Assembly: GCA_947254385.1 (NCBI GenBank)
Contig: CAMYCP010000002.1
Location: forward strand, 1 to 17,369
DNA: 17,369 bases
Direction: 5' to 3'
Source of the DNA: an uncultured Filifactor sp.
GTDB lineage: Bacteria > Bacillota > Clostridia > Peptostreptococcales > Filifactoraceae
This document shows positions 7,030-15,308 of the stretch, in pieces (position 1 is the first letter of the stretch; the number at the start of each line of letters is the position of its first letter). Both the position numbers and the translations under genes were made by a program. The notes under the pieces were generated by a model that saw only the letters and a list, made by a program, of their open reading frames with translations, did not search any database and was not told the origin of the DNA.

Positions 7030-10000
7030 CTAATCGTTTACTCCTATAAGAGACAATGCCTCTGCTTCAGACAAAAGATCCTCAGATGTGATGAGTTTTT
7101 CTTCGCCTGAATTTACATGACTTGCTCGAACTATCCGGCGTTTAAGGTTGGCGGTCGTTTTTTCATAAATCGTGCGGGCGGTTCTTCCGTTGGAAAAATA
7201 TTCAGATTTCTTCAATCTTTCAAATATTGGAACATATATTTCTCTAACCCCCTCCGATATTTCAAAGCCATTTTTTGTGCAGAACAGTTTGAAGATGTCG
7301 TATGTTTCATCGGCTGAATAATCGTCAAAATGCACTTCTTCTATTCTTGAGCGCATTCCGCTGTTGGATTTATAAAGATCCTGCATATCTTTTTCATATC
7401 CGGCGAAGATAATGCAGCACGTCAGCCTGTTTTCCGGAATATCCATGAAAGCTATTATCTGTTCAAGCGCCTCTTTTTTATAATTATTTGAGGAGCCTCC
7501 TTCAGAATATGACAGGCTGTACGCCTCGTCTATAAACAATACGCCGTTTCTTGATTTTTTAAGCAGTTCATAAGTCTTTTTGTCGGTTTCGCCGACATAT
7601 TGACCTATTAGGTCTTTTGCCGTACATGAGTAAAAGGCGGGCGTTTTTACAATGCCCAAAGAATGCAAGCACTCGGCAAAAAGTTTTGCGCTTGTGGATT
7701 TTCCGGTTCCGGGATTTCCGACAAAAAAATAATATCCCGGAATAACGGAATTTATATCGTCTCCGCTTTTTTTCGCATATACGATTTCTTCACGTTTTTG
7801 AATAATGATGTCCTTGAGGTTCGACATCCCGATTTGCTCGTTCATTTCTTTCATTATGTCGTCAAGAGTTTTCGGATTTATTCGATCTTCTACGGATTTT
7901 AAGAGATTTTCTGGAATATCATCAAGTGTATATTCATATTTGTCCGCTGAAGTATCACCTTTTTCGTATATGCGTTCAAGATGAAGACGTTTCATATCCT
8001 GAAACATTTTTTTTACTTCGCCGGCGTTTCCGAAATCATCACCTCTTACCTGATATTTGCGTTCAAGTATAAGATGGACTCTCTTATGAGCTTCATCGGT
8101 TATTGTACATCCTTGACTTTCAAGAGTTCTGTCAAATATTTCAAGCAGCTGCTCGGGGGTATAATCCGGAAAGTTTACTATTCTGAGCCGTCTTTTAAGT
8201 CCGGCATTCATTTTTAAAAATTCTTCAACTTTGTTGGAATACATCCCGAATATCATTTTAAAATCATCGGCATTTTCCGTCATTTTTGCCATCATGGCGC
8301 CTATAATTTCATTGCCGTATGAGGATTCGCTGATTTGATACGCTTCGTCTATATAGAGAACTTGATTATGGTCGATCGCCTCTTGAATTATATCCAAAGT
8401 TTTATTTTTGGATTCACCTACGTGTTCTCCAATAAAATCCGACGCATCTTTAAAAAGAGTTTCTTCTCCACCCAAAATTTCCATAAGATGATAAAACTCT
8501 CCTATCATCTTGCCGACAGTTGTTTTTCCCGTGCCGGGATTTCCGGCGAAAATATAGTGATCCGGATAACCTTCAATTTTTATCCCGCGCTTTTTGCTGT
8601 CTATAGTATCTAAAACTTCAAATCTGATATTTTTAAAAAGGTCTTTTATAAAATCCATGCCGACGTACTTATCTATTTGAGCATATATGTCGTCAATTGA
8701 TGAAATTCCGCGCTTTATAAAATATTTTCCATCTTCCCCGAAATCGTCCGCAATGATTATTCGTTTTTCATCGTCTCTTAGACTGCACTGCATTTTGACT
8801 TCTTTTGAAAGTGCGACGATATCCCGTGCATTGCCAAAATCCGCCCGGTTCCTTTGAGTGTACAGGTTATTAAAAAAAAGCGGCAGGTCGAGTGTCGTAC
8901 GCTGTCCTTTTTCTTCTCCCGTAAATATATATCCGTCTTTTCTACATTCGTTTTCAAATATTTCTTTAAGCAGCTCCGGTTTGTAGTCTTCAATGGTTAA
9001 AATGTTGTTTTTGCTGAAACGGCTTCTAAGCCCCGGGTTCATTTCCAGCAATTCGTCCATAGGTTTCGGGTATCCCGCCATTATCATGCAAAATCTGTAT
9101 CTGTCGGGGTTTGTCATTATAGGTACAAGTGTATCTATAGCCTCTTTCGGATAATTATGCTCGTCTCCTTTTTCATTTAGAGAATATGCATCGTCAATAA
9201 ACAAAACGCCGTCTTGGGCGCGCTCCACACATTCTGTCGTTTTAACCGCCGTTCCTCCTACGTACTGATCGACAAGATCGTCACGCTTGGCTTCTATCGT
9301 CATTCCTTTAGAAAGTATTCCCTCATTGTAGAAAATTTGTCCGATAAGCCTTGCAACCGTGGTCTTACCCACACCGGGATTGCCTTTTATGATAAAATGC
9401 GGAACGGGATAATTGAAATTTGACTTCAAAACACCATCAAGGCGCTCATTTGAATAGGGTTTATCATTTTTATGTTTTGTATAAATCTTTCCGTTTTTTT
9501 CAAATTCATAACGTTTCATCCGGTAATCACGTATAATCTCGTCTATACGTGACGACACGCTTTCCCAACCCTTAGTTGAATGTAATTTTTCGAGAGGATC
9601 CGATTCATCCGCTCTTTTGTACTTGCCATATATCTTTTTTACATCTTCTTCTGTCAATTTGACATTTTGTTCATCTGATGCGGACATAAATTCCAGAAGA
9701 TTATTAAAAATTGCATGAAGATATCCCGACTTATTTATATCTCTGTTCGCCTCCCTGCTTAAATACATAATAGACGAGGCAAGTTTTTTTCTTCGGCTGT
9801 TTGGGAAATTAAGATTTTTTCCCTTATCTCCTATTATACGTAGATAATCCAGCAAATACATAATTTCATCGAGGTTCGGAAGTCCTACTTCAAGTGCAGT
9901 TCCCCTATTCATAGTTCCGTCGTCATTAAAAAAACGATTTTTTAAAATATAACCGTTTTCCATGCTTTCAAACATCTTGTCGAGATCCGTCCTTGACATT

Positions 10001-10692
10001 TGAGGAGCCAGAAATATACAAATGTTTGAATTTGTATATGCACTGTATTCGTCCCACAAGTGGGAAACAAGCTCCAGATACGGTTGCAGCGGCGCCGAAC
10101 GATCCGTGAAAAAATCCTGAAAAAATGCAAATACTACGGCGGATTTAACCGTACCGTCCGCCATAATTTTTTTTGCATCTTCGAGAAATTCCACGGGAGT
10201 GATTTTGGGTTGCTTGTAAACGAGTTTTTTTTCGTTATAACTCTTGTTTCCTTTGCCGTCACTTTTTTTATCTGAATTTGTTTCTATTGTTTCATCATTT
10301 TTATCCGTACTTTGTTCTTGAGTTTTTAAATCATCGGTTGTTTGAGATATGATGGAATTTGGTCTTATAATTCGTCTACGTTTTTTAGGTCTCTTAGATT
10401 GCTCAGGTACTGAATTTTCGTCCGTCTTGTCTTCTTTTTGAAGCATCGCATTTTTCATGCTTTTGTTCCGGTTTATCGCCCTTACTGCACTTTCATCGTC
10501 CAGTACAAATTTTCCGAGGTTTTTGGCTCCGGAATAAAAAACTATCTGTTCATAACCGAGATTTTTTAAATATCCGTTCAGAAACATCCGAAAATTATTT
10601 TTCTGGAGATTTTTGGATATGAACATATCATCAAGATGACCATATATTAAAAATACTTTGTTTAAATTACTTTTTTCAAGAATAGAACTCAT
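7030..10692 (-). CDS. Triple CbxX/CfqX-family AAA+ ATPase with degenerate N-terminal domain
   Basis: A 1220-residue cytoplasmic ATPase, probably a remodelling chaperone for a complex made by neighbouring proteins. Three AAA+ modules of the CbxX/CfqX (SpoVK-like) family follow each other. Module 1 has Walker A GNPGVGKT at 437-444 and Walker B VLFIDDAY at 496-503. Module 2 has GNPGTGKT at 717-724 and VLYIDEAY at 778-785. Module 3 has GNPGTGKS at 992-999 and VLFIDEAY ending near 1058. Each is followed by the family signature resembling AGY...M..NPGLRSRF. Module 1 has Asp501 where the catalytic Glu is usual. Residues 1-75 and 165-300 resemble a P-loop-less AAA-like domain (LIYGHLDDMF, VVFAFFQDFF, ICIFLAP, GLPNLDEI), split by a charged linker with a basic cluster at 100-110. 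It starts at ATG 10692, 6 nt after the preceding stop, with AGGA. Single CbxX proteins form hexamers; a covalent triple array is unusual but seen in some Gram-positive proteins. Confidence 0.9.
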   Translation of the reverse strand: MSSILEKSNLNKVFLIYGHLDDMFISKNLQKNNFRMFLNGYLKNLGYEQIVFYSGAKNLGKFVLDDESAVRAINRNKSMKNAMLQKEDKTDENSVPEQSKRPKKRRRIIRPNSIISQTTDDLKTQEQSTDKNDETIETNSDKKSDGKGNKSYNEKKLVYKQPKITPVEFLEDAKKIMADGTVKSAVVFAFFQDFFTDRSAPLQPYLELVSHLWDEYSAYTNSNICIFLAPQMSRTDLDKMFESMENGYILKNRFFNDDGTMNRGTALEVGLPNLDEIMYLLDYLRIIGDKGKNLNFPNSRRKKLASSIMYLSREANRDINKSGYLHAIFNNLLEFMSASDEQNVKLTEEDVKKIYGKYKRADESDPLEKLHSTKGWESVSSRIDEIIRDYRMKRYEFEKNGKIYTKHKNDKPYSNERLDGVLKSNFNYPVPHFIIKGNPGVGKTTVARLIGQIFYNEGILSKGMTIEAKRDDLVDQYVGGTAVKTTECVERAQDGVLFIDDAYSLNEKGDEHNYPKEAIDTLVPIMTNPDRYRFCMIMAGYPKPMDELLEMNPGLRSRFSKNNILTIEDYKPELLKEIFENECRKDGYIFTGEEKGQRTTLDLPLFFNNLYTQRNRADFGNARDIVALSKEVKMQCSLRDDEKRIIIADDFGEDGKYFIKRGISSIDDIYAQIDKYVGMDFIKDLFKNIRFEVLDTIDSKKRGIKIEGYPDHYIFAGNPGTGKTTVGKMIGEFYHLMEILGGEETLFKDASDFIGEHVGESKNKTLDIIQEAIDHNQVLYIDEAYQISESSYGNEIIGAMMAKMTENADDFKMIFGMYSNKVEEFLKMNAGLKRRLRIVNFPDYTPEQLLEIFDRTLESQGCTITDEAHKRVHLILERKYQVRGDDFGNAGEVKKMFQDMKRLHLERIYEKGDTSADKYEYTLDDIPENLLKSVEDRINPKTLDDIMKEMNEQIGMSNLKDIIIQKREEIVYAKKSGDDINSVIPGYYFFVGNPGTGKSTSAKLFAECLHSLGIVKTPAFYSCTAKDLIGQYVGETDKKTYELLKKSRNGVLFIDEAYSLSYSEGGSSNNYKKEALEQIIAFMDIPENRLTCCIIFAGYEKDMQDLYKSNSGMRSRIEEVHFDDYSADETYDIFKLFCTKNGFEISEGVREIYVPIFERLKKSEYFSNGRTARTIYEKTTANLKRRIVRASHVNSGEEKLITSEDLLSEAEALSLIGVND

Positions 10693-10698
10693 AAATTC

Positions 10699-12225
10699 CT
10701 AAACTTTCAATCTATCTTTAAGCTCAGTCTTTGTAGAGAGCTTGTTTTTCGTACCTTTAACGCATTCGAGAGCTACTTTTGCACCCGGAGTGTTTTCACA
10801 TACAACTTGCTTTATGGAGTCACGATAATATTGCTTGCGTTCTTCGTTCGTTTCGTCTCCCTTAATCTGATCTATTTCAAGTTTTGTCTGTACATCGCCG
10901 TTTTGCATAAGTTCCGGAGCAAGCGTCACTATGATTTCTTCCCCTGTCGTATCGTTTTCAAGTCCTATGCGAAGTGTACCGTCGTGTCTGTTGTCATCAT
11001 AGGAATACCCTGTAAAATCAAAATTGTGTTCTTCAAAAAAATCAATTATCTGTTCACTTACATTCTGTCTGGAAAAAGCGTTATTCATGTTTAAAATGCC
11101 CTTATAACAGATATTCGCCGCTGCAGGATACATTTTGTTGCTTAAAAGGTCAACATAGTTTTTCATCTGTTCTACGGTGATTTCTTTTACTTTGTCGGAT
11201 TCCAGAAATGTTTTAATTTCCTCGATTTTACTCAATAAATAATCAAACTGATTGCTCCCGTCTTTAAGTAAATCCGTATAGTCGGCAATCCTTATCCCCA
11301 CCACATCATCTTCCAAAGTTTTTCCCGTCTTTTTTTCAACTTCCGCTTTAAATTCAGCCGTAATAAATTCCTGATGTGTGAGAAAAGTCTCAATTTCAGA
11401 TGCAAGTGAAACGGCAAGAGTGTGATAATTATCAAATTCCTGCATTTTACAATCCGCTTTGTAAATTTCATCTATGGTTTGAAGTGCCGTATCTTTGGAA
11501 GAGGCGATCGCCGCCTCATAATGTCCGTGATTGAACTGAGTGAACGCATCGTTAAATGCCTTCTCAAGTTCATTTAAAGCCTCATACGAAAACCGTTCGC
11601 CTTCATAATCTTTTCTTAGTGACTCTATTAGACCTCGGGTTTCTTCAAGATATTTTTCTGCAAATTCTCCGGCTTTCTTTTCTTTTTCCTGAATATCATG
11701 GTTTAAATTCTCAAGTTCTTTAAGATTTCCGGCGTATTGAGTGTTGATTCTGTCTGAAATTAATGACATACTTTTTTCAATTTTTTCGTGATAATTTTTG
11801 ACGAAGTTATCTTCTATAAAGATGAGTCTGTTTGAGACATCTTCCCTTGATTTTTTGATTTTAGAAAGGTATTCCCGGTATTTTTCCGGATCGTTTACAT
11901 CGACGAAGTTTTGCATATCGGTTCGATTTATATCCAGCACCATATTCATCTCGTCGGACGCTTGACGATTGAGTTTTAATTGTTCATTCATGTCGAAAGA
12001 TAGAGTTTTTCTAAAAGAACCGATGGTTTCATTCAAGGCGCCGCTTTCTATTTCAGAAATCCGGCGGTTTCTTTCTTCCGCATGCTTTCTTGCGGCGTTC
12101 GCTCCGGCACGTACGGCCGCAGCTCCTCCGGCTACGATAGCTCCTCCTACCATGACGGTACCTACGATAGGCAGAGCAAAGAGTGCCAACGGCAAAAGCA
12201 TCAAGCCTCCTGCTTCTCCGCTCAT
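10699..12225 (-). CDS. Membrane-anchored-looking coiled-coil protein, unknown function
   Basis: I do not recognise a named family. It has 508 residues from the preferred start. Residues 8-37 form a long hydrophobic Ala/Gly/Val-rich stretch (LLPLALFALPIVG, then VMVGGAIVAGG) that could be a membrane anchor or hairpin. Residues about 45-220 are charged and helical with coiled-coil character. A TPR-like helix pair with FNHGHYEAAIA lies near 220-255. The C-terminal part (about 395-480) looks alpha/beta (TLRIGLENDTTGEEIIVTLAP). The plan parallels the gene just upstream, suggesting distant paralogy. I chose ATG 12225 because AGGAGG ends 4 nt before it and it begins 10 nt after the upstream stop. A start at 12267 would add 14 residues, overlap the upstream gene by 32 nt, and lacks a good site. 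It sits directly before the AAA+ gene, which may act on it (inference). Confidence 0.75.
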   Translation of the reverse strand: MSGEAGGLMLLPLALFALPIVGTVMVGGAIVAGGAAAVRAGANAARKHAEERNRRISEIESGALNETIGSFRKTLSFDMNEQLKLNRQASDEMNMVLDINRTDMQNFVDVNDPEKYREYLSKIKKSREDVSNRLIFIEDNFVKNYHEKIEKSMSLISDRINTQYAGNLKELENLNHDIQEKEKKAGEFAEKYLEETRGLIESLRKDYEGERFSYEALNELEKAFNDAFTQFNHGHYEAAIASSKDTALQTIDEIYKADCKMQEFDNYHTLAVSLASEIETFLTHQEFITAEFKAEVEKKTGKTLEDDVVGIRIADYTDLLKDGSNQFDYLLSKIEEIKTFLESDKVKEITVEQMKNYVDLLSNKMYPAAANICYKGILNMNNAFSRQNVSEQIIDFFEEHNFDFTGYSYDDNRHDGTLRIGLENDTTGEEIIVTLAPELMQNGDVQTKLEIDQIKGDETNEERKQYYRDSIKQVVCENTPGAKVALECVKGTKNKLSTKTELKDRLKV

Positions 12226-12229
12226 AAAA

Positions 12230-12235
12230 CCTCCT
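12230..12235 (-). promoter_or_regulatory. AGGAGG ribosome binding site deciding the start at 12225
   Basis: AGGAGG on the minus strand abuts the TAA of the upstream coiled-coil gene and lies 4 nt before ATG 12225. This makes the 508-residue product more likely than the longer form beginning at 12267. Confidence 0.65.
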
Positions 12236-13702
12236 TTACACTTTTCTTTCACGAATTCTTTTTTCAATTAATTTTCCGGTTGCACGAAGTTCAGTATTTG
12301 AATTTAACGTCAAATCGGAAACATTATCTGTAAAAGTTACAATTTCTTCACCGTTTTCAATGTTTAAGACTTCCACGATATGTGCATAAATTTGCCTTGC
12401 ATACTCAAGATTTTCGGAGCCTGAAAAATCAATATATAAAATAAAACGATTTTCCACGTTCGTATCTTTTTCGTACGGCACTATATACAGCATGATTCTC
12501 GTACCCGTAGAGTTTTCAAATACAAGTTCCAGCCAATCCCTCGTGTCGACCTTTGAATAATCTTTGCCGTACTTAATTTCCATATAACGAAAATAATCCG
12601 CCTTGGAAGACCTTTCAGCCTCAACGGCACGAAAACCGCCTATATTATCCATCCATACGAGATTAAGTTCATCTTCAAAAAATGTTATGATTTTTTCGCC
12701 CCATTCACTTCTAAGGCACGATGCTCTATATCTGTTTTTATATAAAATCTTCATTTTATTGAATCGTTCGGTAAGATTGTCGAGTTTTTTTATATACTCT
12801 TCCATCTTTTCACTGTCAATTCCGGATGCTGTCTTTAAATATGCCGTCTCACCCATTTTTTGAGCCTTGCCGATTTCTTTTCCCATTTCGGCTATTTCAT
12901 TTGAAATATAACCGTATTCGCCATAACTCCAATAGTTTATTTCAATGCTGAGCTTTTTTTTAAGTTCCTTGTCCAAGGTTTTTAAATTCAGTGAGTTTAC
13001 TTCATCAAACCAAGTTTTGACTTCGTCTGTAAGTTGTAAATGCAATAAACCGGTACGGGTTTTCCATAAATAATACTGTCTTTGCCAATTCTCGTAAGAT
13101 TCATTGATATCAAATTTCAACCTGCTTAATCCCGTTCTTGCCGATATCGCAATTGCAATTGTCGCCTCAAAAAGTCCCGCCTTGTACAATGTTCTGCCCT
13201 CACAAATGGCGGTATAAAAAGAGTTGAGCCTGCGCGGATAGAATTTTTCATGCGGAGTTTTTTCAACTTCTTTGTAAAGCAGGGCGGTTTCGGTCATGTA
13301 CTTGTTCGCCTCCTCTTTACTCACCCTTGCTTTATTTTCCGTACTTTGGCGCAAATTCTCCGTCAATTTTTTAATTTCTTGCGACTTTTCAAGTAGCTTT
13401 CGCTCTTTTTCTTCCGTGTCGGCAAGTAATTTTTGATACTGCATATCCATTTTAAGTTGTTCGTTTTGGATTGTGCGATCTACGCTGTCACGATACTTTT
13501 TTAATAAATTTTCATATGTCTTCTGAACGTTCGCATCGTGAGAATCGAGCGTAGTTATCATACGTTCCCGATATTCATCAAGTTCTCTGCGGTTTTCTGA
13601 TACGAGATTTCTTCTGATACGTTCGGTTTCTCTTTTATTGCGTTCAAATTGTATTTGTAGTTGATTTATCTCATTTTCCAGCGTCCTTAGATCCTTTGCC
13701 AT
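12236..13702 (-). CDS. Long coiled-coil protein with TPR-like centre, unknown function
   Basis: No family is recognised with confidence. Residues 5 to about 145 are almost purely charged heptads, a long coiled coil. A segment with YKAGLFEATIAIAISARTGL (173-192) resembles a TPR helix pair. A second helical region follows (about 200-335). The C-terminal part (about 340-470) is mixed alpha/beta with WGEKIITFFEDE, DWLELVFENSTGTRIMLY and RFILYIDFSG. There is no signal peptide or membrane segment, so it is probably cytoplasmic. The downstream gene shows the same order of parts plus a hydrophobic N-terminus. Start ATG 13702 has AAGGAG 6 nt upstream, overlapping the end of the preceding gene, which stops only 3 nt earlier. 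Such tight coupling suggests equal-ratio synthesis and a shared complex. It may be a structural partner of the PP2C coiled coil or the AAA+ protein (inference). Confidence 0.78.
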   Translation of the reverse strand: MAKDLRTLENEINQLQIQFERNKRETERIRRNLVSENRRELDEYRERMITTLDSHDANVQKTYENLLKKYRDSVDRTIQNEQLKMDMQYQKLLADTEEKERKLLEKSQEIKKLTENLRQSTENKARVSKEEANKYMTETALLYKEVEKTPHEKFYPRRLNSFYTAICEGRTLYKAGLFEATIAIAISARTGLSRLKFDINESYENWQRQYYLWKTRTGLLHLQLTDEVKTWFDEVNSLNLKTLDKELKKKLSIEINYWSYGEYGYISNEIAEMGKEIGKAQKMGETAYLKTASGIDSEKMEEYIKKLDNLTERFNKMKILYKNRYRASCLRSEWGEKIITFFEDELNLVWMDNIGGFRAVEAERSSKADYFRYMEIKYGKDYSKVDTRDWLELVFENSTGTRIMLYIVPYEKDTNVENRFILYIDFSGSENLEYARQIYAHIVEVLNIENGEEIVTFTDNVSDLTLNSNTELRATGKLIEKRIRERKV

Positions 13703-13705
13703 AAA

Positions 13706-14710
13706 TTACTCCTTTTTACCGACTTTAAGGGTCTTTTCTATGTCATCGGATTTTTTCTGCTGAGCTTTAACAAACAAAGCAATCTGCTCTTCAATTTTGC
13801 CTATAAGATCATCCGCCTCTTTTATAAGTTTTTCAACAGGCACAAAATCTTTATCCTTGTAAAATTTCAATATGTCGAGATCTACCTTGTATTTGCCCTT
13901 TATTTCATCAAAATCTTTAAGATATTTTGAATAATCTTTCTCCTGTTCGTCCTGTAAAGCCTGCAAACGGTTCGTATCTAAAAAAGTATCGTTCGAAACT
14001 TTGCAAGGTTGAGAAATAGGAGGTTCGGTGTGATTTAAAAACGGCGTTTCAGCGACGGATTTTTGCTTGGATACTTCTTCAACACGTAAAGTTTCTTCTT
14101 CACTGTTAAAGCCGCCGGTAAATATGTTGTCCGTATCGAAAGTACAGGTTTCCGCACTTTGGGAAGTTTTTAAAGAGTTTTTAGATAAAGCCGTATTTTG
14201 ATTCGTTAAACTTTGTAAATTTTTAGTCTCCGGCAAGTTTTTTGAAAATTTCGTTTCCTTTGTATTTTCATTCTGATTTAAATTCTTCGAATTTCCCGTT
14301 CCCGACGTATTTTCATTTGAAAGTATTTCCACTTTATACTTTCTCATTGAAACGGGAGTTAAAATAAGTTTAACCTCTCCTAAATTAAAGGCGGATATTT
14401 CTTCCAAAAATCCGCCTTTTCTGATGATACTCAACTTAAAGGAATTTATCGTGTTTATTCTAAAATAAGCGGGACAACCAGCTATATTAGGGCAAAACGT
14501 AATCGTATCGCTGATTTTATCTTCAATTATGTTGAAATTGTTGAACCGGTAAGTACCGCTATCCGAACGAAAATCGGTGAGACTCACCTCTTTATTGTCA
14601 CTTTCAAGCCATATGAAAAATTGAGTCTTCCTATTTTCAACAACATCCGCATAAAAGTTAAAAACCGCTTTATCCTTTGCATTCCACTCAAATTCCATCT
14701 CTATTTGCAT
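13706..14710 (-). CDS. Unknown protein: beta-rich head, Ser/Thr/Asn linker, helical tail
   Basis: I do not recognise this 334-residue protein. Residues 1 to about 130 are rich in predicted strands (FNFYADVV, FFIWLES, TYRFNNFNI, VKLILTP, YKVEILS) and may form a beta sandwich. The start (EMEFEWNAKDKAVFNFYADVV) loosely recalls the opening of TerD-like or other sandwich folds, but I cannot support homology. Residues about 131-255 are low complexity, dominated by Asn, Ser, Thr, Lys and Glu, surely disordered and full of possible phosphorylation sites. Residues about 256-334 are helical and charged (coiled-coil-like). Its place between TerD/radical SAM and the coiled-coil proteins, in an operon with a kinase and a phosphatase, makes it a good candidate substrate or adaptor (inference). 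It overlaps the radical SAM gene by 23 nt. ATG 14710 is used; ATG 14698 is also possible because the GGCGG site directly abuts the first ATG. Confidence 0.75.
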   Translation of the reverse strand: MQIEMEFEWNAKDKAVFNFYADVVENRKTQFFIWLESDNKEVSLTDFRSDSGTYRFNNFNIIEDKISDTITFCPNIAGCPAYFRINTINSFKLSIIRKGGFLEEISAFNLGEVKLILTPVSMRKYKVEILSNENTSGTGNSKNLNQNENTKETKFSKNLPETKNLQSLTNQNTALSKNSLKTSQSAETCTFDTDNIFTGGFNSEEETLRVEEVSKQKSVAETPFLNHTEPPISQPCKVSNDTFLDTNRLQALQDEQEKDYSKYLKDFDEIKGKYKVDLDILKFYKDKDFVPVEKLIKEADDLIGKIEEQIALFVKAQQKKSDDIEKTLKVGKKE

Positions 14711-15308
14711 CCGCCTTTTTTTTAAACTCTTTCCAAACTTTCATTGCACTTTTGGAAGGCACACCCACCATATATACATTTTCTTCGGTGACGTTTATCT
14801 CTATGTTTCTTTTTTCGGCTTTTTCGTAATAAGTTTCAAAAACCGATTTGTACCTTTCAGAAAGTAAATGTATCCTTTGGTTGGACGAGCCTCTGAAAGG
14901 TTTGCCGTCGTCGAGTTTTTTTTCGTAATGTCCGTCTATTAAAATATCAGTGTAGCTTAAAAGTTGTATTTTGCTTTCGTCGGTTCCGTTTTCGAGTTCT
15001 TCTCTTAAAAAACCGCTGTATATAATCACTCCGTAATCACGCTTTGTTTTTATGAGTTTAAGCATTTTTACCAGTTCAAAAGATTGTAGAAATGGTTCTC
15101 CGCCTGTTATTGTAATTCCTTCACTGTTTTCTGCATCAAGAAAAATTTTTGAAAGCTCCTCAGGAGTGTATTCTTTATAAAATCCTTCGTTCATTTCTTT
15201 TGCAATACATCCTTCGCAGTTAAAACAGCACCCGTGAACCCATAACGCCGATCGTAAATACGGCCCGAGCACGGAAGTATAAGGAACGAAATGCGAAATT
15301 TTAATCAA
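14688..15308 (-). CDS. Radical SAM protein of the activase (NrdG/PflA-like) type
   Basis: A small radical S-adenosylmethionine enzyme, probably binding one [4Fe-4S] cluster. From the chosen start it shows GPYLRSALWVHGC leading into the cluster motif CX3CX2C (Cys27, Cys31, Cys34), then ITITGGEPFLQ (GGEP at 69-72) for SAM binding, and DILIDGHYEK, as in activators of glycyl radical enzymes such as anaerobic ribonucleotide reductase. About 206 residues is the right size. No glycyl radical enzyme is encoded in the window, so the substrate is unknown. An open frame extends to GTG 15347, but that start overlaps the TerD gene by 47 nt and lacks a ribosome binding site. The TTG at 15308 overlaps by 8 nt and puts the protein start where relatives begin (IKISHFVPYT). 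The start site is uncertain. It sits among Ter genes and is co-transcribed with them. Confidence 0.82.
   Translation of the reverse strand: MIKISHFVPYTSVLGPYLRSALWVHGCCFNCEGCIAKEMNEGFYKEYTPEELSKIFLDAENSEGITITGGEPFLQSFELVKMLKLIKTKRDYGVIIYSGFLREELENGTDESKIQLLSYTDILIDGHYEKKLDDGKPFRGSSNQRIHLLSERYKSVFETYYEKAEKRNIEINVTEENVYMVGVPSKSAMKVWKEFKKKADANRDGI

Noticed and set aside
12226..12267. Longer start at 12267 for the second coiled-coil protein
   Set aside because: It overlaps the upstream gene by 32 nt and lacks a good ribosome binding site, whereas AGGAGG sits just before ATG 12225.
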